Below, in pieces: positions 18,309-25,668 of a stretch of 64,000 bases of DNA. The first letter of the stretch is position 1; each line of letters starts with the position of its first letter. The notes below the pieces were generated by a model. It was not told the origin of the DNA. It searched no databases and worked only from the letters and a program-made list of their open reading frames with translations. The DNA comes from Candidatus Hydrogenedentota bacterium (lineage in GTDB: Bacteria; Hydrogenedentota; Hydrogenedentia; Hydrogenedentales; JAEUWI01): positions 186,001 to 250,000 of the forward strand of contig JAEUWI010000001.1 in assembly GCA_016791475.1 (NCBI GenBank), given 5' to 3'. The position numbers and the translations under genes were made by a program.

Positions 18309-18362
18309 AACCGCGGAGATACCTGTACATTCTCAGTCGCCAACCGTAATCGCGGGAACGCC

Positions 18363-19277
18363 ATGGCCGCCATCACCATCGTTATTCCGGTCTTCAATGA
18401 GGCCGGATCGATCGAAGACACGGTTTCGAAGCTGAATGTGGCCTTCAAGGACACAGGGCATGACTTCGAAATCATCGTGGTGGACGACGGTTCCACGGAC
18501 GACACCGGGGAGCGGGCGCGCCGGACTTCGGCGCGGGTTATTGTTCACCCCACCAACAAAGGTTATGGCAACGCGCTGCTTACGGGTGTTCGCAACGCGA
18601 CCCATCCCTGGATTGGCATTACCGACGCCGACGGCACCTATCCCGTCGATGAGATGGCGCCGATGCTCGATGAGGCGGTCGCACGGGATCTCGATATGCT
18701 CGTCGGCGCACGGCAGGGCGCGCACTTCGCGGCGGGTGTCGTGAAGCGGTGGGCCAGGGTGCTCTTCAAATGCTTCACCGAATTTGTCGTGGGTCAGCCC
18801 ATTCCCGACGTGAACAGTGGCCTGCGAATCATTCGGCGCGACTTGATCGCCCAGTGCGCCCCCGCCCTGTCGGGGGGATTTTCCTTCACCACAAGTATTA
18901 CCATTATTGCCTTTCAGACGGGGCATCACGTGGCGTATCGGCCCATCGAATACTTTGCGCGCAACGGAAAGAGCCACGTGCGTTACCGGCGCGACACGCT
19001 TCGGGCCCTGCAGATCATTGTCATGACGATTGTGTTGTTCAATCCGATCAAGCTCTTTCTCGCGCAGGTGATGGCGGTCGCTGGTTTCACAGTCGGCACA
19101 CTGATCGCGGCCCTGCTCGTCCCGGGGCGGTTTCCAGCACTGCTCCTGTTCTCGCTGGGCTTCTATTGCGCCAATATCGTCATGGCCCTCGGATTTCTCG
19201 CGGTGCGCTTTCAGTGCAACCTCTCCGAAATTCGTATACCGGAGCGGGGCTACAAGGCATCAACGCCCGATGGCTGA
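18363..19277 (+). CDS. Family 2 glycosyltransferase, polyprenyl-phosphate-sugar synthase type
   Basis: 304 residues. The GT-A fold is seen from ITIVIPVFNEAGSIEDT, IIVVDDGSTDD, NKGYGNAL and ITDADGTYP, where the DAD motif binds the metal-nucleotide. Two or three C-terminal hydrophobic segments (LRALQIIVMTIVLFNPI, VAGFTVGTLIAALLV, LFSLGFYCANIVMALGFL) resemble GtrB/DPM1-like enzymes that transfer a sugar to a polyprenyl phosphate at the inner membrane. Product and acceptor unknown. Followed 70 bp later by an AsnB-like amidotransferase, a pair often found in surface-polysaccharide or glycan-modification clusters. Confidence 0.88.
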   Translation: MAAITIVIPVFNEAGSIEDTVSKLNVAFKDTGHDFEIIVVDDGSTDDTGERARRTSARVIVHPTNKGYGNALLTGVRNATHPWIGITDADGTYPVDEMAPMLDEAVARDLDMLVGARQGAHFAAGVVKRWARVLFKCFTEFVVGQPIPDVNSGLRIIRRDLIAQCAPALSGGFSFTTSITIIAFQTGHHVAYRPIEYFARNGKSHVRYRRDTLRALQIIVMTIVLFNPIKLFLAQVMAVAGFTVGTLIAALLVPGRFPALLLFSLGFYCANIVMALGFLAVRFQCNLSEIRIPERGYKASTPDG

Positions 19278-19347
19278 GCGGAGAACAGGCGGCATCGATC
19301 CCATCCGTATGGGCCGAAAGCTTCGTTTGCAGACCGGCGTCTGAACC

Positions 19348-21234
19348 ATGTGTGGTATCTGCGGCATTGCCTATCCCGATCCCCAGCGAACACCGCCGCC
19401 CGGCGTGCTGGAAGCCATGACCACGGCGCTTGCCCATCGAGGGCCAGACGACGATGGATATTGCAGCGCGAGTGGCGTATCGCTGGGCCACCGGCGCCTT
19501 TCGGTCATCGATCTGGAGGGCGGGCGTCAGCCCATGCAGCTCCCGCAACGTGGCCTCCATGTGATCTTCAACGGCGAGATATACAATTATCCGGATCTTC
19601 GCGATGAACTCATCGCCGGCGGAGCCCACTTCAAGTCCCGTTCGGACACCGAAGTGCTGCTTCATGGCTATGAAGCGTGGGGGATGGAAAAACTGATGGA
19701 ACGACTCGCGGGGATGTTCGCCTTCGCCCTGTGGGATGAACACCACCGCAGCCTCTACCTGGTGCGTGACCGCCTGGGCGTCAAACCACTCTACTGGACG
19801 ACCGACGGGCGCGGGGTACTTTACTTCGCGTCGGAAATGAGGGCGTTTCGAGAGATTCCGGGACTTCCTTCAGTCTTGAATCGACGCGCGGCGCTTCAAT
19901 ACTTCTCCACCGGCTACGTCATGGGTGAGGAGGCCACCCACCGCGGTGTGAAGCGACTGAATCCGGGAACGTGGTTATGCTGGAGACCCGGCGAGCGTAT
20001 CGTGGAGTACACCTACTGGAACCTCGCTCGGGTGTGGACGGATCGCCAACGGGAGCAGATGAGCCCGGACGCGGCGCAAGTCGAGACTTTTTCGGGAATG
20101 TTGGATAAGAGCGTTTCTGAGCGCCTCTTGAGCGATGTGCCTCTCGGAGCCTTTCTCAGCGGTGGTCTCGACTCCAGCATGATCTGCGCGCGTATTCGAG
20201 CGCAACAAGCCTGGCTGAAGACCTTCAGCATTGGCTTTCAGGAGGAAAGTTACAGCGAATTGCCCTGGGCCTCCCTCGTGGCAAAGGAGCTTGGAACCGA
20301 ACATACCGAAGCAATAGTGCAATGCGAAAGCCCGGATCTGCTGCTCGAAGTTACGCGCCACATTGACGAACCATTCGCGGACACGTCTATCCTCCCCACG
20401 TGGGTGCTATGCCGCGAAGCGCGCAAGCACCTGACCGTGGCCCTGTCGGGCGATGGCGGTGATGAACTGCTTGCAGGCTACACGACCCACGCGGCGGATC
20501 GCCTGCGGCGACTGGCGTCGATTGTGCCCGGCCCACTGCTGGCGTCCGCTTCGCTCGCCGCAGACCTCTTGCCCGATAACCGGCGCAAGGTGGGGGCGAC
20601 CTACAAGCTGAAGCAGTTTCTGTCGGGTGCCCGTTTGAACCCCTGTGACGCCCACGCCTGGTGGCGCATGCTGTTGCGCCGCGATGCCCTGAAGGCATTG
20701 ATAGCCGCCGATGCCTGGGAAGAAACCTTCAATCCCTTTGCGCCTTTCCAGCGCGCCTGGGACGAAGTGCCGAAGCTGAACCCGCTGGATCGTATGCTCT
20801 ACGTGGACTACAAGACCTGGCTGGCCGACGATATCCTCGTAAAAGTTGATCGCGCCAGCATGGCCCACGGGCTGGAAGTGCGCAGCCCCTTCCTCGATCA
20901 TCGCCTGGTGGAGTTCTGCGCCGGGTTGCCGCCGCACCTGAAGCTGTCGGGGCTTCGTGGCAAAAAGATTCTGCGCGATGCGGCCCGGGGCCAAGTGCCC
21001 AGGGCCGTTCTTGCCCGAAAAAAAGCGGGCTTCAACGCTCCCGTCTCCCACTGGATCGCGGGGCCCTGGCGGGAGCTGGTACAGGATACGTTGCGGGCCA
21101 AAGACGCGGGCATGGGGATGTATAACAGCGACACGGTGGCAGGCTTACTCGACGCCCACAACAAGGGCAAGCGCGATCACGGCTATCTCATTTTTACCCT
21201 GCTGATGTTTGCGCTGTGGGCGCGCAGGGACTGA
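19348..21234 (+). CDS. AsnB-like glutamine-dependent amidotransferase
   Basis: 628 residues. The N-terminus MCGICGIA exposes Cys2, the Ntn glutaminase nucleophile, followed by glutaminase motifs (HRGPDDDG, HRRLSVIDL, FNGEIYNY). The synthetase half has the PP-loop SGGLDSSM and downstream ALSGDGGDELLAGY. Length and layout match asparagine synthetase B; similar proteins also amidate non-asparagine acceptors in surface-polysaccharide and exosortase-type clusters. Location next to a polyprenyl-sugar glycosyltransferase makes the second role plausible, so the gene is not named asnB. Promoter upstream of the glycosyltransferase gene. Confidence 0.88.
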   Translation: MCGICGIAYPDPQRTPPPGVLEAMTTALAHRGPDDDGYCSASGVSLGHRRLSVIDLEGGRQPMQLPQRGLHVIFNGEIYNYPDLRDELIAGGAHFKSRSDTEVLLHGYEAWGMEKLMERLAGMFAFALWDEHHRSLYLVRDRLGVKPLYWTTDGRGVLYFASEMRAFREIPGLPSVLNRRAALQYFSTGYVMGEEATHRGVKRLNPGTWLCWRPGERIVEYTYWNLARVWTDRQREQMSPDAAQVETFSGMLDKSVSERLLSDVPLGAFLSGGLDSSMICARIRAQQAWLKTFSIGFQEESYSELPWASLVAKELGTEHTEAIVQCESPDLLLEVTRHIDEPFADTSILPTWVLCREARKHLTVALSGDGGDELLAGYTTHAADRLRRLASIVPGPLLASASLAADLLPDNRRKVGATYKLKQFLSGARLNPCDAHAWWRMLLRRDALKALIAADAWEETFNPFAPFQRAWDEVPKLNPLDRMLYVDYKTWLADDILVKVDRASMAHGLEVRSPFLDHRLVEFCAGLPPHLKLSGLRGKKILRDAARGQVPRAVLARKKAGFNAPVSHWIAGPWRELVQDTLRAKDAGMGMYNSDTVAGLLDAHNKGKRDHGYLIFTLLMFALWARRD

Positions 21235-21311
21235 CGCACCCGCGATATCGGTGAAGATCTTCGTGATACACAACCCGTCAATCGCTCCGATTGCGAGTCC
21301 GTGATGCCGCC

Positions 21312-21443
21312 GGGTGTGGCTGTCCCGTCGCTCGCGGAGATAACACCGGTCTACAGTCCCACATCGACCAGACTACATGTTGCCTGTTGACTTGTCCATA
21401 GAGACGTCCAATCCACTTCCCGCACGACGGGACAGCCACACCC
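21312..21443. repeat. Perfect 19-bp inverted repeat with 94-bp interior
   Basis: GGGTGTGGCTGTCCCGTCG at 21312-21330 is followed after 94 bp by its exact reverse complement at 21425-21443. Neither arm lies in a gene; the element occupies most of the space between the amidotransferase and ispH, whose coding directions converge here. It has no long T run on either side, so it is unlikely to be a simple terminator. It could be a miniature inverted-repeat element. Confidence 0.75.
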
Positions 21444-21527
21444 AGAGACAACACTCCACTTTGTCGCCGTTGGTCTTGGGCCGAAGGGCAAGACGTTACG
21501 GCCAATACACGGTGGGTGCGTCAGTCC

Positions 21528-22448
21528 CTACGCAATCGCGGCCGGCAGTCGGAAAAACACATTCTCTTCAACGAGTTCCCGCTCCTCCACCGTGCAGGGT
21601 TCGCGATCCTGCAGATAGCGTATGACGCCCTGCACGTGCTTGTCGTGCACGGACGCGCCCGAGGTGAGCAGCACGCGCTCCACGCCGTTGAGCCAGGCTT
21701 CATCTATCCGGGTGGCGTCCAGAATCAGGTGGGCCGGCTTGCCCTTGTCTCGGGCGATCTCCGCGAGGCGCGCGGAATTGGCGCTTTCCTGGTCACCCAC
21801 GACCAACACCAGGTCCACATCGGGCGTGAGGGCGTTTACGGCCGCCTGCCGGTTCGTCGTGGCATAGCAGATATCTTCCTTGGGCGGCTGCATGATATTG
21901 GGAAACTTCTTCTTCAACGCGTCGATGATAATCTGGCAATCGTTCACACTGAGGGTTGTCTGGGTAATGTAGGAAAGGTTGTCCGGGTCCTCGACCTCCA
22001 GTTGATCCACATCCTCCTTCGTGGTCACGAGGATGATGTGCTCCGGGGCCTGGCCCATGGTGCCGATGGTTTCGTCGTGACCCTCTTCGCCGATGAGGAT
22101 AATCGTGTAGCCTTTCTTCGCGAAGCGGCGCGCTTCGAAGTGCACCTTTTCCACCAGAGGGCAGGTGGCGTCGATCACTTCCAGATTGAGGCGCCTGGCG
22201 TGCTCCCAGCGCTCGGGGCTGACCCCATGGGCGCTGAAAAGGAGGTGCGCGCCTTCGGGCACTTCGTCCATGTCCTTCACAAACACGGCGCCTTGCTCCT
22301 TGAGCTCGTTCACGACGTGGGCGTTGTGCACGATGTTGTTGAGCACGTACACCGGCGCGCCGTAGCGTTCCAGCGCCTGCTCCACGCATTTGATGGCCCG
22401 CTCGACGCCCGCGCAGAAGCCGCGGGGCTTGGCGACGATGATTTCCAT
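21528..22448 (-). CDS. ispH: 4-hydroxy-3-methylbut-2-enyl diphosphate reductase IspH
   Basis: 306 residues. IspH makes IPP and DMAPP in the last step of the MEP isoprenoid pathway, using a 4Fe-4S cluster. The three cluster cysteines appear in KPRGFCAGVERA (Cys12), DATCPLVEKVH and EDICYATTNRQ; the substrate-contact histidines are in HNAHVVNEL and FSAHGVSPE. C-terminal SGASVHDKHVQG fits the family. ATG at 22448 is preferred to the upstream TTG at 22457 because AGGAG lies ten bases before it. It is downstream of fba, but a strong hairpin separates them. Confidence 0.96.
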   Translation of the reverse strand: MEIIVAKPRGFCAGVERAIKCVEQALERYGAPVYVLNNIVHNAHVVNELKEQGAVFVKDMDEVPEGAHLLFSAHGVSPERWEHARRLNLEVIDATCPLVEKVHFEARRFAKKGYTIILIGEEGHDETIGTMGQAPEHIILVTTKEDVDQLEVEDPDNLSYITQTTLSVNDCQIIIDALKKKFPNIMQPPKEDICYATTNRQAAVNALTPDVDLVLVVGDQESANSARLAEIARDKGKPAHLILDATRIDEAWLNGVERVLLTSGASVHDKHVQGVIRYLQDREPCTVEERELVEENVFFRLPAAIA

Positions 22449-22469
22449 AGTGATCAAACTCCTGAAGGA

Positions 22470-22503
22470 AATGAAACGCGACCGCCTGTATCAGGCGGTC
22501 GCG
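22470..22503 (-). terminator. Rho-independent terminator after fba
   Basis: A 12-bp perfect stem (22477-22488 with 22492-22503) with a 3-base loop; on the minus strand it is followed by GTTTCATTT. It lies after the aldolase stop and just before the ispH ribosome-binding site, so ispH needs its own promoter or partial read-through. Confidence 0.65.
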
Positions 22504-22576
22504 CGAAATGCTTCGATAGACTCGCGCGTCTACTTATTATACTACGAACGCGCGAAAGGATGCTTCGGGGCGAGAA

Positions 22577-23605
22577 TCAGACGCCCATGGTCTTTCCGGT
22601 GCTGCGAAGGTCGTCGCAGGCCTGGGAGATGCGGGCGGCCATGTTGGCGCGGGCCTTCTTCAGCCACGCGCGCGGGTCGTACATCTTCTTGTTGCCCACT
22701 TCGCCCTCGACCTTGAGCACCTGGTCGTAGTTGTGGAACATGTGCTCCACCACGGGGCGCGTGAAGGCGTACTGCGTGTCCGTGTCGATGTTCATCTTGA
22801 TCACGCCATAGTCCAGGGTTTCGCGGATCTCATCCACGCTGGAGCCGGAACCGCCGTGGAACACCAACCAGAAGCGCGCGTCTTCGCCATACTTTGCGAC
22901 AACCGCATCCTGGCCGTTCTTCAGGATGATCGGGGTCAGCTTCACGTTGCCGGGCTTGTACACGCCGTGCACGTTGCCGAAGGTCGCGGCGAACATGTAC
23001 TTTGCGCCTTCCACCGTGCTCAGGGCTTCGTACACCGCGACCATGTCGGCCGGCGTCGTGTACAGTTTTTCGGCCGGGGCGCCTTCGTGGTTTACGCCGT
23101 CTTCTTCACCGCCGACCACACCGGCTTCCACTTCCAGGATGATCTCGTTCTCTTTGCAGAGCTTCAGAATATCCACGGAGAGCGCCATGTTCTCCTTCAG
23201 CGGCAGTTCGCTGGCGTCGAGCATGTGGCTGTTGAACAGGTTCGGCAGGCCCGCGGCGCGGCGACGGGCGGTCTCGGCAATCAGGGGCTTCAGGAAGCTG
23301 TCCACCTTGCCGGGCTGGCAGTGGTCGGTGTGCAGGGCGATATTGATGTCGTACTTTGCGGCGACACGGTGGGTGTGTTCGGCCAGAGAGATGGCGCCGA
23401 GCACCATGTCCTTCAGGTTGCCGGAGGCATGCTCGCCGCCGCCGGTGGACACCTGGATGATGCCGTCGCTCTTGGACGCGGCAAAGCCTTCAATGGCGGC
23501 GTTCACCGTGTCGGTGGTGGTGATATTTACAGCGGGATAGGCGTACTTCTCTTTCTGAGCCTTCTCCAGCATCGCACAATATTTCTTGAAGTCTACGACT
23601 GGCAT
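22577..23605 (-). CDS. fba: Class II fructose-bisphosphate aldolase
   Basis: 342 residues. This glycolytic and gluconeogenic enzyme splits fructose 1,6-bisphosphate to DHAP and G3P. The zinc and substrate motifs are HTDHCQ, EAGVVGGEEDGVN, TFGNVHGVYKPGNVKL and FHGGSGSS, close to class IIA (FbaA-type) enzymes. The length agrees with the family. A good GGAG precedes the ATG. Cytoplasmic. Downstream is a hairpin terminator and then ispH; upstream is a repeat-containing gap of 571 bp. Confidence 0.95.
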   Translation of the reverse strand: MPVVDFKKYCAMLEKAQKEKYAYPAVNITTTDTVNAAIEGFAASKSDGIIQVSTGGGEHASGNLKDMVLGAISLAEHTHRVAAKYDINIALHTDHCQPGKVDSFLKPLIAETARRRAAGLPNLFNSHMLDASELPLKENMALSVDILKLCKENEIILEVEAGVVGGEEDGVNHEGAPAEKLYTTPADMVAVYEALSTVEGAKYMFAATFGNVHGVYKPGNVKLTPIILKNGQDAVVAKYGEDARFWLVFHGGSGSSVDEIRETLDYGVIKMNIDTDTQYAFTRPVVEHMFHNYDQVLKVEGEVGNKKMYDPRAWLKKARANMAARISQACDDLRSTGKTMGV

Positions 23606-23930
23606 GGTTCCATCTCCTTGGGCTGCTTGATACGGATTCTGAACAACTGGGCACGAGTATTTCGGTTGCCGGGCCCCATTTCAGGCCGCTCTGTCCGGTG
23701 GCTGGCCTGGGCCAGTTGGGGAGGTTTTCGGCGCGACAGCGGGGTGGCAGGGATAAATGCTTCGGTGGAACCCCGCAGCCGACAGTGTGCGGTGCGGCCC
23801 CATCCGGCGAGCCTCCCAGCCGCCGACGGTTCCAGAATTCGGGGCGGTCTCCACGCGGGCAGGACCCGTACGAAAACCACGGAAAGCATACTATAGGGGC
23901 TCGAAGGATTGCAAAAGTATGGGGCGGAAG
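23606..23930. other. Gap upstream of fba
   Basis: 325 bp with no coding signal that I trust. It holds the aldolase leader on the minus strand, including a ribosome-binding site next to the ATG and a TATAGT-like element around 23890, without a matching -35. The repeats at 23931-24170 begin right after it. Confidence 0.5.
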
Positions 23931-24000
23931 GCTGTAGACTGTAGGCTGTAGACTGTAGACTGTAGACTGTAGGCTGTAGGCTGTAGGCTGTAGGCTGTAG
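23931..24000. repeat. 7-bp tandem array, ten units
   Basis: Ten contiguous heptamers with the form RCTGTAG (GCTGTAG or ACTGTAG), without a spacer. Six units carry G and four carry A at the first position. The array lies between fba and a TPR protein, 35 bp from a separate 9-bp array. Confidence 0.95.
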
Positions 24001-24035
24001 GACGAAGGGGGAAGAATTGGTTCCTAAGGGCGAGC

Positions 24036-24170
24036 AAGTCCCGTACGACCCATACGACCCATACGACCCATACGACCCATACGACCCATACGAACCATAC
24101 GACCCATACGACCCATACGACCCATACGACCCATACGACCCATAAGTCCCATAAGTCCCATAAGTCCCAC
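24036..24170 (-). repeat. 9-bp tandem array, fifteen units
   Basis: Fifteen contiguous 9-mers. Read on the minus strand, the sense of the adjacent gene, eleven are ATGGGTCGT-type (one with a single change) and the outer ones are ATGGGACTT-type. The array ends six bases past the stop codon of the phospholipase-like TPR gene. No spacers separate the units, so it is not a CRISPR. Confidence 0.95.
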
Positions 24171-24176
24171 CCGGCC

Positions 24177-25613
24177 TTACTTCACCTGGGCGGATTCTTC
24201 CAGTCGCTTCGCCACCGCATCAAACTCAGCGTCATACGCGCGCCGGAGCAGCGCCTTCAGACCCGCCTCGTCCAGCCCGGTGCCGTGGGCCTGGACCAGA
24301 CGGGGAACGTCCTGAACATAGCCTGTGCCGCTGAAATCCGCGGCGTTCACGATAATCTGCTTCTTGAGCTCCTGAATTCGTGTCTGAACCGCAGCGAGAC
24401 CCCGCTCGCGCAATGAATACTCGAGGGGGAATTCGTCGGTCACTTCCATGTAGTTGCCTTCCGCTTCCCGAAGCAGATCGATCGCTTCGGCGGCGCGATT
24501 GCGCAGCGCTTCGTCATCGGCCAGCCGCTCCAGTTCCGCGGCCCGATCAAGCAGCGTTTGATTCGCGGCCAGGCGCGCGTCGCGATCCTCGATCATACGG
24601 GTCACCTCTAGGCGGCTCCCCTCGGCGCTCTCATGCAGCGGATTCGACGCCAGGGCGGCGGCGAAGGAGTCTTGTGCCGACTCAAGCTGGCCGTTCTCCA
24701 GATCCTGGTTGCCCTTGGCCACGTAGTAGTCCGAAATCTTCCCCGCCACATCGCGGCGGTCGGGGGCGAGACTCAGGGCCGCCTTATACTTGATGATCGC
24801 CTGCTCGTTGAATCCGGCCCCGAAATAGGAATCGCCCAACGCCACGAGGTAGTTCGCGTCCGGCGCGACCAGTTGTTCGTAGCGGATTTCAGCCGCTTCC
24901 ATCGCCTGCGTATTCTTGCGGTCGATGTAGAACTTCATCCCGTACAGGCAGTACTCCCGCATGCGTTCCGGCGACACATTCCCGGCGACTTCGGCCCCGG
25001 TGAGTATGGTTCCCCACACGTCGGCCACGGCCCGGGCCGAGCGGCTGGTGTCATCGGCCAGCAGGGACTTGGCGATCCCGCCGATGCCGATACCCGCCTC
25101 ATATTCCTTCTCGATTACTTCGTTGTTGGCATTGGCCTCGGCCATGCGGCGCGAAAAGTAATCCCCGGAGTCCACCGTCTGTTTGGGCAGGTTGGTCACC
25201 GTCGTATTCTCGATCGCGCGCTCCACGTCCGTGTAATAGAGATTGCGATACGTCGGGTTTGCTTCCAGCATGGGCGCCGTTACCTGCGCCACGAGCTTCC
25301 CCAGCAGCCCCATGCGATAGGCGAAGTAGTTGTCCAGTTTCTCGCCGCGCATGGACTTCAGCAGCACCATCTCGGTCTCGATGGCCTGGATCGGGCCGGA
25401 TTGCATATCGGGGTACATGGCCGTCACCGTGGCCTGAGATTCCATTGCGCCGCGGCGCACGGAATCGCTCATCTTGCTCAGCGGCTGGTTGCCCTCCTTG
25501 GAGATGAGGTGCAGGGCCGCGGTGCTTATGGCGAGCTGCGTCTTGGGACCCCAGGCGCCCGCGGGAAAGGCCAGCGCGGTGGCGGAAACGAGGGCTATCA
25601 ATATCTTGGTCAT
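24177..25613 (-). CDS. Exported phospholipase-C-like domain with TPR region
   Basis: 478 residues from ATG 25613, preceded by GGAGAG. A signal peptide (TKILIALVSATALAFPAGA) leads to AWGPKTQLAIS, which resembles the N-terminus of zinc-dependent phospholipase C, where a Trp is the first zinc ligand and a His follows in the WG-TH-IA segment. Here the His position is Gln. A later FAYRMGLLGKLVAQVTAPM matches the helix that normally carries a zinc His, which is Lys here. TPR-like helices fill the second half (YLVALGDSYFGAGFNEQAIIKY, YYVAKGNQDLENGQL). Probably a non-catalytic relative, with the helical region mediating contacts. Tail is a DUF-like helical segment. Function unknown. Confidence 0.7.
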   Translation of the reverse strand: MTKILIALVSATALAFPAGAWGPKTQLAISTAALHLISKEGNQPLSKMSDSVRRGAMESQATVTAMYPDMQSGPIQAIETEMVLLKSMRGEKLDNYFAYRMGLLGKLVAQVTAPMLEANPTYRNLYYTDVERAIENTTVTNLPKQTVDSGDYFSRRMAEANANNEVIEKEYEAGIGIGGIAKSLLADDTSRSARAVADVWGTILTGAEVAGNVSPERMREYCLYGMKFYIDRKNTQAMEAAEIRYEQLVAPDANYLVALGDSYFGAGFNEQAIIKYKAALSLAPDRRDVAGKISDYYVAKGNQDLENGQLESAQDSFAAALASNPLHESAEGSRLEVTRMIEDRDARLAANQTLLDRAAELERLADDEALRNRAAEAIDLLREAEGNYMEVTDEFPLEYSLRERGLAAVQTRIQELKKQIIVNAADFSGTGYVQDVPRLVQAHGTGLDEAGLKALLRRAYDAEFDAVAKRLEESAQVK

Positions 25614-25668
25614 CGGGTGCTCTCCGTAAAATCTCATCATCGGGAAGTGCGTGAAGTGCCTGGCTGAC

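Noticed and set aside
22522-22557. Minus-strand TATAAT within an 8-bp hairpin after fba
   Set aside because: No fitting -35 element, and a strong terminator-like hairpin lies between it and ispH.
24036-24170. CRISPR array
   Set aside because: Units are 9 bp, contiguous and without spacers; no cas genes are near.
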